NCBI GenBank assembly: GCA_900548225.1
Contig: URJM01000048.1
Location: 1 to 16,452 of the forward strand
Reading direction: 5' to 3'
From: an uncultured bacterium
GTDB lineage: Bacteria > Verrucomicrobiota > Lentisphaeria > Oligosphaerales > Oligosphaeraceae
Length of the DNA stretch: 16,452 nt
Of the stretch, positions 7,669-15,257 are shown one piece after another. The notes below the pieces were generated by a model, which saw only the letters and a list, made by a program, of their open reading frames with translations, did not search any database and was not told where the DNA came from. Position numbers and translations under genes: made by a program. Every line of letters starts with the position of its first letter. Position 1 is the first letter of the stretch.

Positions 7669-7743
7669 CCTCTCATGCTGTGCAATTAGCCTTAATTTAG
7701 ATGAATCTGCTTCCCTCCTGAATGCATTTGCCCGGAGCAAGTG

Positions 7744-9051
7744 TCATTTTTTTGACTTCGGCAACTGGAATTTCAGCCGCTTGACAGTGTGGTTCTCAAC
7801 TTGTATGACTGTAATCTGTATCTGACGATAAAGGAATTTCTCGCCAGGGGACGGGATTCTGCCGGCAAGTTTCAGCACAAGCCCCGCCGCAGTCTCAAAA
7901 CCGGTATTCGGGATTGTGATGCCAAGGTACTCCTCAAGGACGCCTATCTCCATCCGCCCACTGCAGAGGAATGCGTCGGGGGAGACGCGCAGGACGCGGT
8001 AGTACTCCGCCTCGCGCTCGTCATTCAGGTTGCCGACAATCTGCTCCACAAGGTCTTCGACGGTCACCATGCCGGTCATGCCGCCATACTCGTCGACGAC
8101 AATCGCCATCGTGAGGGACGAACGGCGCAACTCCTCGAGGGTTGCGTTGACGGGCTGGGATTCAGGCACGTAGAGAAGCTTCTTCGTGACAAAGGGCTTG
8201 AGGGGACGCCTCAGGAACTGCTCCTCGGAATCCCCCTCGGAGAGGTGCGCCAGCAAATCCCGGCAGTTCACTACGCCAACGATGCAGTCCACCCGCTCGT
8301 GGTAGATTGGCAGATGCTGGAATCCGGAGTCGGCGGACTCCCGGAGGGCATCGCCGACCTCCGCTGTGTCGGGCAATGACCTGATTTCGATGAGTGGAAC
8401 CATCGAGGTCTCGACGGGGCACTTGTCCAGTTCAAGAAGCGACTGCATCATCTCGCCTGCCTCCTTGTTGACCAATCCCTGCTCGGCGGCAATCTCGGCA
8501 ATCACCTTCATGTCCTCGCGCGTGACGCGCGCCCCCGCGCTCAGCTCGTCGTGTCCCTTCGGCTGCGGAGAAAGAAGCCGCGCAATCCAACTGGTCGCCA
8601 CGACGGCGGGCTTGAGGAGGATTTCGGAGAGGCGCAGCGGGCGCGCCAGCAACAACGCCATTCCGGTTGATTTATTGCGCCCCAGGGCCTTGGGGATCAC
8701 CTCGCCGCAAATGAGGATGATTGGAGTCAGAATCAGGGAGTTGATCCATTCATGCCAGCTGGGATTCGACTTCAGGACGGCGATTCGGTCAATGAGGAGC
8801 GTGGTCAGGAGAATGCTCCCGATAGTCGTGAGGCAGACATTGACGATGTTGTTGCCGACAAGGGTGATGCCGAGGAGCCTGTCTCCGTTCTGGAGGAACT
8901 GGCTTGTCAGCCGTGCCCGTCCATCCCCCTTGTTTGCGAGTTCATGGATCCAGGTGCGGTTTGCGCTTGTCAACGCCGTCTCCGAACCGCTGAAGAATGC
9001 GGAGAGTCCGAGCAGCATCAGGAATAGAATGAGAAGAATAGCCGTGGTCAT
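7744..9051 (-). CDS. CNNM/CorC-family membrane protein (DUF21-CBS-CorC_HlyC), copy 1
   Basis: This is a predicted inner-membrane divalent-cation (probably Mg2+) transporter or extrusion protein of the CNNM/CorC family, often annotated as hemolysin-like. It has 435 residues in canonical order. The DUF21 transmembrane domain spans 1 to about 190, with FFSGSETA (19-26), GNN (66-68) and GEVIPK (116-121). A CBS pair spans about 215-340, ending in VVDEYGGMTGMVTVEDLVEQIVG-type sequence (318-340). The CorC_HlyC associated domain spans about 350-430. The ATG at 9051 is preceded by a strong GGAGG-type Shine-Dalgarno formed by the Glu codons ending the upstream paralogue, whose stop is only 4 nt away, so the two are translationally linked. 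Transport itself is inferred from the family. Confidence 0.92.
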   Translation of the reverse strand: MTTAILLILFLMLLGLSAFFSGSETALTSANRTWIHELANKGDGRARLTSQFLQNGDRLLGITLVGNNIVNVCLTTIGSILLTTLLIDRIAVLKSNPSWHEWINSLILTPIILICGEVIPKALGRNKSTGMALLLARPLRLSEILLKPAVVATSWIARLLSPQPKGHDELSAGARVTREDMKVIAEIAAEQGLVNKEAGEMMQSLLELDKCPVETSMVPLIEIRSLPDTAEVGDALRESADSGFQHLPIYHERVDCIVGVVNCRDLLAHLSEGDSEEQFLRRPLKPFVTKKLLYVPESQPVNATLEELRRSSLTMAIVVDEYGGMTGMVTVEDLVEQIVGNLNDEREAEYYRVLRVSPDAFLCSGRMEIGVLEEYLGITIPNTGFETAAGLVLKLAGRIPSPGEKFLYRQIQITVIQVENHTVKRLKFQLPKSKK

Positions 9052-9055
9052 GGTC

Positions 9056-10369
9056 TTACTCCTCCTCCTTTCCTTCGGGTTGCAGTTTGTTTATCAGGAC
9101 TGCGGATGCGAGGCGTCCGGCCGTGCGGACCACCTGGAATCTGTATCCCTGCTCCTCGAAGGAGTCTCCGGGGGCGGGGATGCGGCCCAGCATCTCCATC
9201 ACAAATCCGGCAAGGGTCTCCGCCTCCACGTCGAACTCGCACTCCAGTTCGTCCTCGACCATTCGCAGCCGCGCCCGTCCGTCCGCCAGGTAGCCTCCAT
9301 TGTGCTTCAGGAGGCGGTTGAAATCGCGTCCGCTGAAGGCATACCGCCCGACAATCTCCTCCAGAATCATCGAACGGGTGACCATGCCCTGGGTGCCGCC
9401 GTATTCCGAGACGACAATGCAGACCCGCAGTGCACGGGAGCGCATGGTCTGGAGAAGCTTCTCGATGTTGGCAGTGCCTGGAACAAATTCAATGGGGGAG
9501 ACGGGCAGTTCCACGCCGTCCTTCGTCTTCTCGCCCTCGAAGGCCTTTCTGAAGGAGGATAGGGGGCGTGCGCCCAGCGGGGTGTTGCGGAATCTGAGAA
9601 TCCTGTCGAAACTCAAGACGCACCATACGTCGTCGAGGTTCTCATGGAAGACGGGCAGGGCGCTGAAGTCGCTCTTCCTTGCAATCTTGAAGGCCTCGTC
9701 GAGCGTCGTGGTGTCCTCGATGCCGACAATCTGCATTCTTGGAAGCATGATTTCCCGTGCCTGGATTGTTCCGAACCTCAGGATTCTTTCGAGGAGGTCG
9801 TGTTCACGGCTGGTTGCCGCGCCTGTGGACTCCGCGCTGTCGAAGGTGGCCAGCAGCTCACCGTTTGTCAACGCCTCCCATGACGCCCCCTCGGAGTAGA
9901 ATCCCAGCAGCTTCAGCACGGCGATGGAAATTCCGTTGAGCACCCACAGAATAGGTGCAAGGGGATAGGAGAGGAACAACAGTATTGGCGCCGCGAAGAG
10001 TGCAACGGAAAGGTTGTGGCGCAGCCCGCGTATCTTTGGGATAAGCTCGCCGCCAAGTATCAGAATCGGCGCAACTACCGCTATGGACAGAATCGATGAA
10101 ACCAGCGTCGAGGCGACCAGGCGGGACATCAGGGTCGCTGTCAGGACTGTCAAAAGGGTGTTGACGAAGAGGTTGCCTAGCAACACGGTCCCGAGCATGC
10201 GCTGGGAGTCCTTGAGAAGACGATGCACAATGCGCTCACGCCCGCTGCCATTCTGAAGACGACGCACCTGGGCTTTGCTCAAGGACAGAAATGCCGTCTC
10301 AGACGCCGAAAAAAAGGCGGATATCATCAGCAGGATGAGTATCGAAAGGATGATGGGAATGTATGACAA
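9056..10369 (-). CDS. CNNM/CorC-family membrane protein (DUF21-CBS-CorC_HlyC), copy 2
   Basis: This is a diverged paralogue of the gene 4 nt downstream, with the same three-part architecture in 437 residues. DUF21 covers about 1-190, with FFSASETA (19-26), GNLFVN (65-70) and GELIPK (107-112). The CBS pair covers about 205-340 and ends in SEYGGTQGMVTRSMILEEIVG-type sequence (321-341). The CorC_HlyC domain covers about 350-430. The protein ends in Glu-Glu-Glu, whose codons serve as the ribosome-binding site of the next gene. The proposed start is a TTG at 10369: no in-frame ATG lies between the upstream stop and the conserved first helix, and 18 residues before FFSASETA is typical. No Shine-Dalgarno is visible. 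The repeat array lies just upstream. The pair may form a hetero-oligomer (inference). Confidence 0.9.
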   Translation of the reverse strand: MSYIPIILSILILLMISAFFSASETAFLSLSKAQVRRLQNGSGRERIVHRLLKDSQRMLGTVLLGNLFVNTLLTVLTATLMSRLVASTLVSSILSIAVVAPILILGGELIPKIRGLRHNLSVALFAAPILLFLSYPLAPILWVLNGISIAVLKLLGFYSEGASWEALTNGELLATFDSAESTGAATSREHDLLERILRFGTIQAREIMLPRMQIVGIEDTTTLDEAFKIARKSDFSALPVFHENLDDVWCVLSFDRILRFRNTPLGARPLSSFRKAFEGEKTKDGVELPVSPIEFVPGTANIEKLLQTMRSRALRVCIVVSEYGGTQGMVTRSMILEEIVGRYAFSGRDFNRLLKHNGGYLADGRARLRMVEDELECEFDVEAETLAGFVMEMLGRIPAPGDSFEEQGYRFQVVRTAGRLASAVLINKLQPEGKEEE

Positions 10370-10400
10370 TGTGATGAAGATTGGAAAATGGTTTTTCAGA

Positions 10401-10582
10401 GATTAGGGAGGAGGGAAGAGAAGACAGTGCGTGGCTGGCGCGCTTGGGCGCGCCTGTAAGGTAGGGATTGGGGATGAGGGAGGAGAAAGCAGTGCGTGGC
10501 TGGCGCGCTTGGGCGCGCCTGTAAGGTAGGGAGAAGGGATGAGGGAAGAGAAGACAGTGCGTGGCTGGCGCGCTTGGCGCGC
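10401..10582 (+). repeat. Tandem repeat array A, three 65-bp units
   Basis: Units begin near 10396/10401, at 10461 and at 10526; the core CAGTGCGTGG recurs at 10425, 10490 and 10555, an exact 65-nt period. Each unit has a 39-nt purine-rich module (starting GTAGGG, ending AGTGCGTGG) plus a 26-nt half with the palindrome GGCGCGC-TTGG-GCGCGCC. The first unit is degenerate at its start. The third unit's palindrome is one base shorter and the unit ends early at about 10582. Confidence 0.93.
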
Positions 10583-10587
10583 TCAAC

Positions 10588-10776
10588 GGACGCCCACTGC
10601 ACAGTGTCCACGCACTACCCTCTTCTCCCTTCTCCCTCCTCCCCACTTTTGGACGCCCACTGCACAGTGTCCACGCACTACCCTCTTCTCTCTTCTCCCT
10701 CCTCCCTACTTTTGGAAGCCCACTGCAAAGTGTCCACGCACTACCTTCTTCTCTCTTCTCCCTACTCTCTACTTCC
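10588..10776 (-). repeat. Tandem repeat array B, three 63-bp units, inverted relative to A
   Basis: Units start at 10588, 10651 and 10714 on the plus strand, an exact 63-nt period. Read on the minus strand, each unit has a 39-nt purine-rich module of the same length and similar sequence to that of array A (30 of 39 identical for unit A3 against unit B2), again ending AGTGCGTGG. A different 24-nt half follows, containing the hairpin CACTG-TG-CAGTG. Only 5 nt separate arrays A and B. The distal end of the third unit overlaps the apeB stop codon. Confidence 0.93.
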
Positions 10777-12019
10777 CCCACTCCTTCACCAGTCGTGTGA
10801 GATTGTTGCAGTCGTTGAGGGAGGCGGTTTCGCGGATGGAGTGCATTGCCCAGATTGGGATTCCCGCGTCTGCGGCGGGGACACCGAGTTCTGCGGCGAC
10901 GATTCGTCCGATTGTGGAACCGCACTTTGAGTCTGAGCGCGGGGTGAACCTTTGGAGTGGGATGTCCTTCTCCCGTGCAATTGCCTCGACCCTTGCGGCC
11001 TCTGCGAGAGTCGTGGAGTACGACTGGTTTGCGTGGAACTTTAGCGCGGGGCCTTTGCCGAGGCGTGCCGACATTGGCGCGTCGAAGAGTTCCGGGAAAT
11101 TCGGGTGGAATGCGTGTGCCGCGTCGAGTGACAGGCAATGGGACGCGGCCAGCATCCTGTGTGGAGTCTGCGGCGACTTGTCTCCGAGTGCGTCTGGAAT
11201 TCTTGTGACGACACTGTTCAGGAAGTTGCTTCCTGCGCTTTGGTAGTTGAGTCCGACCTCCTCCAGGTCGAAGAAGCCTGCCAGGACAGACCGGGACGAA
11301 GAGGCGTCTCCGTCGACGAGTGCCTGGAGGATTGCGTAGCAGCTCGCCAGGTTGTCCAGCCTTGGCGCCTGGATCATGTCCCCGATGATGGCGGGAGGCA
11401 TGCCGTCGGCCAGGTAGAGATCCACGTGGAGTTCCTTTGGCGCGACATCGGGGACGAGGGACGCCAGGAACTCCTCGCGTGTCTTGAAGGGGAGAAGCGC
11501 GCAGAGCTGGGTCTGGGCGTTGTATTTGAATCCATCGTTCAGGTTTGCAAAGTGTATTGGCGGATTTGGAATCACGGCGACGGATTCCTCCGTGCAGACG
11601 GAGAGCCCGCGGACGGCGCCGTTGTCATTCCAGGCGACTCTGCCGGCAACCTTGAGGGGTCTGTCAAGCCAGGAGGGGATTGTGGCGCCTCCATAGACTT
11701 CCACTGGAATCCTGATGAGTCCTTCTTCCGTCTGTGACGCGTCCTCGAGTCTCAGCTTCAGTGCGGGGCTGTCTGTGTGGCAGACAGCGATTGCCAGCGA
11801 GTCGAGAGGGGTCTTCTCCGCCAGTGCGAATGCCACGAGGCTGGTGGAGTTTCGCTCGACAAAACACCTGGCTCCTGGCTCCAGGCGCCATTCGTCCTGC
11901 TCCCGCAGTCTCGTGAAGCCATGTTCCTGAAGGGTTTTGGCGATGTTTTCCTCTGCCTGGAATGCAGTGGGGGATGCTTCCAGAAACTTTGCGATGTCCG
12001 AGGTCGCTTTCATTTGCAT
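10769..12019 (-). CDS. apeB: M18-family aminopeptidase
   Basis: This cytosolic metallo-aminopeptidase removes N-terminal residues (often acidic ones) from peptides and uses a two-metal site. The 416-residue protein has the M18 family length. Metal-ligand motifs are in order: H81 in CHTDSPALKL, D222 in PRLDNLASCYA, E253-E254 in FDLEEVG, D299 in LDAAHAFHPN, and H392 in AMHSIRE. The DSKCGSTIG segment (363-371) is also typical. The ATG at 12019 (MQM) or the one two codons later could be the start; neither has a good Shine-Dalgarno. The TAG stop lies inside the third B repeat unit. It follows alaS after 89 nt with a hairpin between, so it may be transcribed separately. Confidence 0.94.
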   Translation of the reverse strand: MQMKATSDIAKFLEASPTAFQAEENIAKTLQEHGFTRLREQDEWRLEPGARCFVERNSTSLVAFALAEKTPLDSLAIAVCHTDSPALKLRLEDASQTEEGLIRIPVEVYGGATIPSWLDRPLKVAGRVAWNDNGAVRGLSVCTEESVAVIPNPPIHFANLNDGFKYNAQTQLCALLPFKTREEFLASLVPDVAPKELHVDLYLADGMPPAIIGDMIQAPRLDNLASCYAILQALVDGDASSSRSVLAGFFDLEEVGLNYQSAGSNFLNSVVTRIPDALGDKSPQTPHRMLAASHCLSLDAAHAFHPNFPELFDAPMSARLGKGPALKFHANQSYSTTLAEAARVEAIAREKDIPLQRFTPRSDSKCGSTIGRIVAAELGVPAADAGIPIWAMHSIRETASLNDCNNLTRLVKEWGK

Positions 12020-12064
12020 TGTCTTGGAGCGTTCCGTGTGTATGGCATTCTGCCGTGTACGAAG

Positions 12065-12097
12065 AGAGGGGAGGGCGCGCTAGGCATCCTCCCCTCT
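12065..12097 (-). terminator. Purine/pyrimidine hairpin after alaS
   Basis: AGAGGGGAGG (12065-12074) is perfectly complementary to CCTCCCCTCT (12088-12097) around a 13-nt loop, starting 11 nt past the alaS stop. On the transcribed strand it is followed by CTTCG rather than a T-run. It is a good candidate for transcript-end stabilisation or termination, and it resembles the hairpin after trpS. Confidence 0.5.
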
Positions 12098-12108
12098 GCG
12101 GTCTGGAA

Positions 12109-13896
12109 TTACTTCTCCAGGATGGCTTTGATGCGCCGTATGCCGCGCGAGGAGGATTCCTCCTTCACAATCTTGAAGTGTCCGAGCTCGGAGGTGTTGT
12201 TGGCGTGGGGGCCGCCGCAGATCTCGGTGGAGAAGTCGCCTATCGAGTAGACCTTGACACGCTCGCCGTATTTGCTCTCGAAGATGCCGATGGCTTCGGT
12301 CTTCTTGGCCTCCTCCAAGGTCATCTCCTTGCAGACGACCGGAAGGTTGCGCTGAATCTGCTGGTTCACAAGGTCTTCGACGGCCTTGAGCTGCTCGGGA
12401 GTCACCTTCTCCGGCCAGTTGAAGTCAAAGCGAAGACGCTCCGCGGTGATGTTGGAACCGCACTGGTGGACATCGTCGGAGAGAACCACCTTGAGCGCCT
12501 TGTCGAGAAGATGCGTCGCCGTGTGAAGCTGGGCAGTGGCCTCGCTGTGGTCGGCAAGCCCGCCGTGGAACTTCTGCTCGGCTCCGGCCTGGGACTTCTT
12601 CTGGTGCTCCTCGGCGGCCTTCTTGAAGCCGTCCAGGTCGACCTTGAAGCCACGCTCCTTGGCCATCTCGACGGTCAGCTCAATCGGGAAGCCGTAGGTC
12701 TCGTAGAGGTTGAACGCATTCTTGCCCGAAACCTGCTTGTTGACAACAAAGTCGGGAACACGGTCAATCATCTTGTTGAATTCCCTGGTCCCCTTCTCAA
12801 GGGCGGCGGCGAACTGCTTCTCCTCCCGGTCAAGCTCCTCGTGGATTACATCGCGGTGGGAGACCAGCTCCGGGTAGATGTCGCCGTATTCGTCAATGAC
12901 AACGTCCGCCAGCTTCGAGGTGAAGGCCTCGACCAGGCCAAGCTTCCGGGCCTCCCTGATTGCACGGCGGATGAGACGCCTGAGGACATAGCCCTGGTCG
13001 ACGTTCCCCGGCTTCACATTGTCGGCCAGAAGGAAGGTCGCCGCACGGATGTGCTCGACCACCACACGGGCGGAGCGGTTGGAGTAGTCCGCCTCCTTGT
13101 TGCCGGAAAGTTCCTGGAGGCGCTTGAAGAGGCCCGCGAACAACTCGGTCTGGTAGGCGCTCGGAACACCCTCCAGGAAGGCGGTGACACGCTCCACGCC
13201 CATCCCGGTGTCGACATTGGGATGCTCCAACGGCACATACTTGCCGTCGGCTGTCTTGTTGTACTGCATGAAGACGTCGTTCCAGATTTCGACCCACTTT
13301 CCGCAGCCGCAGTCGGGCCCGCAGTCGGGGCCGCAGTCGGGCTTGTCAACGGGGACGAACATCTCGGTGTCGGGACCGCAGGGGCCGGTCTGGCCGGCAG
13401 GACCCCACCAGTTGTTCTCCTTGCCCAGGAAGTAGATGTTCTTCTCGGGAATCCCCTCGGCCATCCAGTAGTCGGCCGCCTCCTGGTCCCTGGGCGCATT
13501 CTCGTCACCCGCAAAGCAGGTGACCTTGATCTCCTCGGGCTTGAAGCCAAGCTCCTGGGTCAGGAAAAGGAAGGACATGTGGATGGCCTCCTTCTTGAAG
13601 TAGTCACCGAGGGACCAGTTCCCCAACATCTCGAAGAAGGTCATGTGGAAGGGGTCGCCGACTTCGTCTATGTCATTGGTGCGGAGACACTTCTGCACAT
13701 CGGTGAGCCGCTTGCCCATGGGGTGCTTCTGCCCAAGCAGATAGGGGACGAGCGGATGCATGCCCGCCGTCGTGAAGAGGCAGGTGGGGTCGTTCTCGGG
13801 AATGAGGGGGGCACTCTTGATCTCGGCGTGGCCGTGGGACTTGAAAAAGTCGAGGAAGAGTCTGCGCAGCTTGGCTGCGTTCATGTTGGGACGCAT
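12109..13896 (-). CDS. alaS: Alanyl-tRNA synthetase, short form without C-terminal domains
   Basis: AlaRS charges tRNA-Ala. The 595-residue protein holds the class II catalytic core (PENDPTCLFTTAGMHPL at 33-49, FFEMLGNWSLGDYF at 87-100, GMGVERV at 231-237) and the tRNA-recognition middle domain. It also has the editing domain with zinc site H458-x3-H462 and C560-x3-H564. It ends directly after the editing domain at GIRRIKAILEK, so the DHHA1 and C-Ala regions of the usual ~870-residue enzyme are absent; apeB follows at once and no detached remnant is seen. A Cys tract with spacing C188-x3-C192-x3-C196-x-C198 precedes GKWVEIWN. The start may be the ATG at 13896 or the one at 13884; both lack a clear Shine-Dalgarno. 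Confidence 0.95.
   Translation of the reverse strand: MRPNMNAAKLRRLFLDFFKSHGHAEIKSAPLIPENDPTCLFTTAGMHPLVPYLLGQKHPMGKRLTDVQKCLRTNDIDEVGDPFHMTFFEMLGNWSLGDYFKKEAIHMSFLFLTQELGFKPEEIKVTCFAGDENAPRDQEAADYWMAEGIPEKNIYFLGKENNWWGPAGQTGPCGPDTEMFVPVDKPDCGPDCGPDCGCGKWVEIWNDVFMQYNKTADGKYVPLEHPNVDTGMGVERVTAFLEGVPSAYQTELFAGLFKRLQELSGNKEADYSNRSARVVVEHIRAATFLLADNVKPGNVDQGYVLRRLIRRAIREARKLGLVEAFTSKLADVVIDEYGDIYPELVSHRDVIHEELDREEKQFAAALEKGTREFNKMIDRVPDFVVNKQVSGKNAFNLYETYGFPIELTVEMAKERGFKVDLDGFKKAAEEHQKKSQAGAEQKFHGGLADHSEATAQLHTATHLLDKALKVVLSDDVHQCGSNITAERLRFDFNWPEKVTPEQLKAVEDLVNQQIQRNLPVVCKEMTLEEAKKTEAIGIFESKYGERVKVYSIGDFSTEICGGPHANNTSELGHFKIVKEESSSRGIRRIKAILEK
13307..13342. repeat. Three 12-bp repeats coding (PDCG)3 inside alaS
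   Basis: Three near-identical copies of CCGCAGTCGGGC lie in frame within alaS and encode Pro-Asp-Cys-Gly three times. The protein result is a regularly spaced Cys tract. Whether this is a replication-slippage expansion or a conserved zinc motif cannot be settled from one sequence. Confidence 0.8.
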
Positions 13897-13983
13897 CTTC
13901 TTTGCTTTTGACTGGATAATAAATCCTGCGCTTCAGGACCACGCCCGAAAAATGGCTGGCCCAACGCAGTGGGTCTGTTTAAA

Positions 13984-14003
13984 CGGAAATCTGCATAATG
14001 TAC
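13984..14003 (-). promoter_or_regulatory. Motif upstream of alaS, shared with trpS
   Basis: On the minus strand the core TACATTATGC (14002-13993) is followed two bases later by ATTT, with CG completing the block. It lies 96 nt before the alaS start. Sixteen of 20 positions match the motif upstream of trpS. It is probably a promoter -10 region or a regulator site; no convincing -35 is seen. Confidence 0.4.
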
Positions 14004-14028
14004 CACGGAATCAACGGGCTGAGACCGA

Positions 14029-15219
14029 CTATTCGCCCTTGTCACAAAAAATGTAGGGACGGTCGATCTGGACGATGGCGTCGGTGTCCGGCCATAATTC
14101 CTTCACGATGGAGACGATTCGAGCCTTGGCCTTCGCCGCGTCCTCCTCCACGTCGTAGGGGACTACGCAGTCGAAGATTACGTTTGAACGGGTGGGGCCA
14201 GGCACCACACGGAAGTCATGCACCCTGACGTCGTGCCCAAGCACGGCCAGGGCAGCCCCAAGCTCGTCACGCATCTTCGCGACATGCTTGTCGTCGGTGT
14301 GCAGGGGATCCATGTGGATGACGCTGATGCAGCCAAGCTCCTCGTCCATCTGCTCCATTGCCTCGGTCAATACCTCGTGGAGCTTGTAGATGTCCTCGTT
14401 CCCCGGAACCTCGCAGTGGACGGAGATGTGAAGGCGCCCGGGACCGTAGTCGTGGACGACCAGGTCGTGGATGCCGACGACCTCAGGGTGGCTCAGGCAG
14501 ATCTTCTCGACTTTCTTGACAAGCTCCGGGTCGGGGGTCGTCCCCAGCAGCTGCAGGAGCGGCGTCTTCACGGCGTCGATTCCAGCCTTTACGATGATGA
14601 GTGCCACGACGAGTTCGAGCCATCCGTCCAGGTTCATCGAGTTCGGGAACCACTTGAAGAGGATGAGTCCCATGAGTACGGCCGCAGTGGAAAGGGTGTC
14701 CGAAAGGGAGTCCATTCCAGTGGAGTAGAGTGCGGAGGAGTGGACTTTCCGGGATGTGTCAAGCATGAAGTGCCCCATGTAGCACTTGAGGGCGATGGAG
14801 GCAAGAAGGGTCGCCGCCGCCCACCAGGAGAAGACTAGCTCCTGGGGATGGAGGATGTGCGTCACGGATGCCTTGATGAGCTCCGCCCCAAGCAGCAGGA
14901 TGAGGACGCCTACCCCGAATCCCGCCAGGTACTCGATGCGCCCATGCCCAAAGGGACGGTGGGGCTGGGGCTTCATCCCGGAAAGGTGGAAGGCAAGCGC
15001 CAGAAGAAGCCCGCTGCAGACGTCGCTCAGGTTGTTGATGGCGTCCGCACGTATGGAGGCGGAGTTCGCCCAGGAGGCTGAAAGCCACTTTGCGACGACC
15101 ATCGACAGGTTGAGGACGATGGCGACCACGGCGCAAAGGACTCCGTAACGCCGCCTGACCTGCGGGTCGTCGTAGTTCCGCCAGTCTTTTATGAACAGTC
15201 TTGCAAGCAGGGTAATCAT
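14029..15219 (-). CDS. Cation diffusion facilitator (CDF) family metal transporter
   Basis: This is a predicted inner-membrane metal/proton antiporter exporting Zn2+, Fe2+ or another divalent cation. The 396-residue protein has six expected transmembrane helices between about 25 and 245. The two metal-site segments are ADAINNLSD (58-66; D59, N63, D66) and GMDSLSD (168-174; D170, D174), together with HRPFGHGRIEY (87-97). The long cytosolic C-terminal domain (from about 250) has the HDLVVHDYGPGR and IHMDPLHTDD segments typical of the extended CDF subgroup, and runs on beyond the usual length with an extra ~90 residues. The ATG at 15219 fits family N-termini, but no Shine-Dalgarno is visible. 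Metal specificity cannot be read from the sequence with confidence. Confidence 0.94.
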   Translation of the reverse strand: MITLLARLFIKDWRNYDDPQVRRRYGVLCAVVAIVLNLSMVVAKWLSASWANSASIRADAINNLSDVCSGLLLALAFHLSGMKPQPHRPFGHGRIEYLAGFGVGVLILLLGAELIKASVTHILHPQELVFSWWAAATLLASIALKCYMGHFMLDTSRKVHSSALYSTGMDSLSDTLSTAAVLMGLILFKWFPNSMNLDGWLELVVALIIVKAGIDAVKTPLLQLLGTTPDPELVKKVEKICLSHPEVVGIHDLVVHDYGPGRLHISVHCEVPGNEDIYKLHEVLTEAMEQMDEELGCISVIHMDPLHTDDKHVAKMRDELGAALAVLGHDVRVHDFRVVPGPTRSNVIFDCVVPYDVEEDAAKAKARIVSIVKELWPDTDAIVQIDRPYIFCDKGE

Positions 15220-15257
15220 CTTTGTCGGCGCCCGTATGCGCCCCTGGGATAATATGA

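Noticed and set aside
7608..7685. TTG-initiated 26-residue N-terminal extension of metY.
   Set aside because: The extension has no MetY similarity and overlaps the leader hairpin; the ATG at 7607 is preceded by AGGA.
10401..10776. CRISPR array.
   Set aside because: Units are contiguous with no variable spacers, are inverted between the halves, and no cas gene is nearby.
10299..11138. Minus-strand open frame running through the B repeats as a 21-residue periodic protein.
   Set aside because: The 63-bp period keeps any frame open. The rest of the frame shadows apeB out of frame, and the 65-bp A units would shift the frame in each copy.
11962..13911. A 649-codon plus-strand open frame.
   Set aside because: It is antisense to alaS, has a composition typical of a reverse-frame shadow, and has no recognisable domain.
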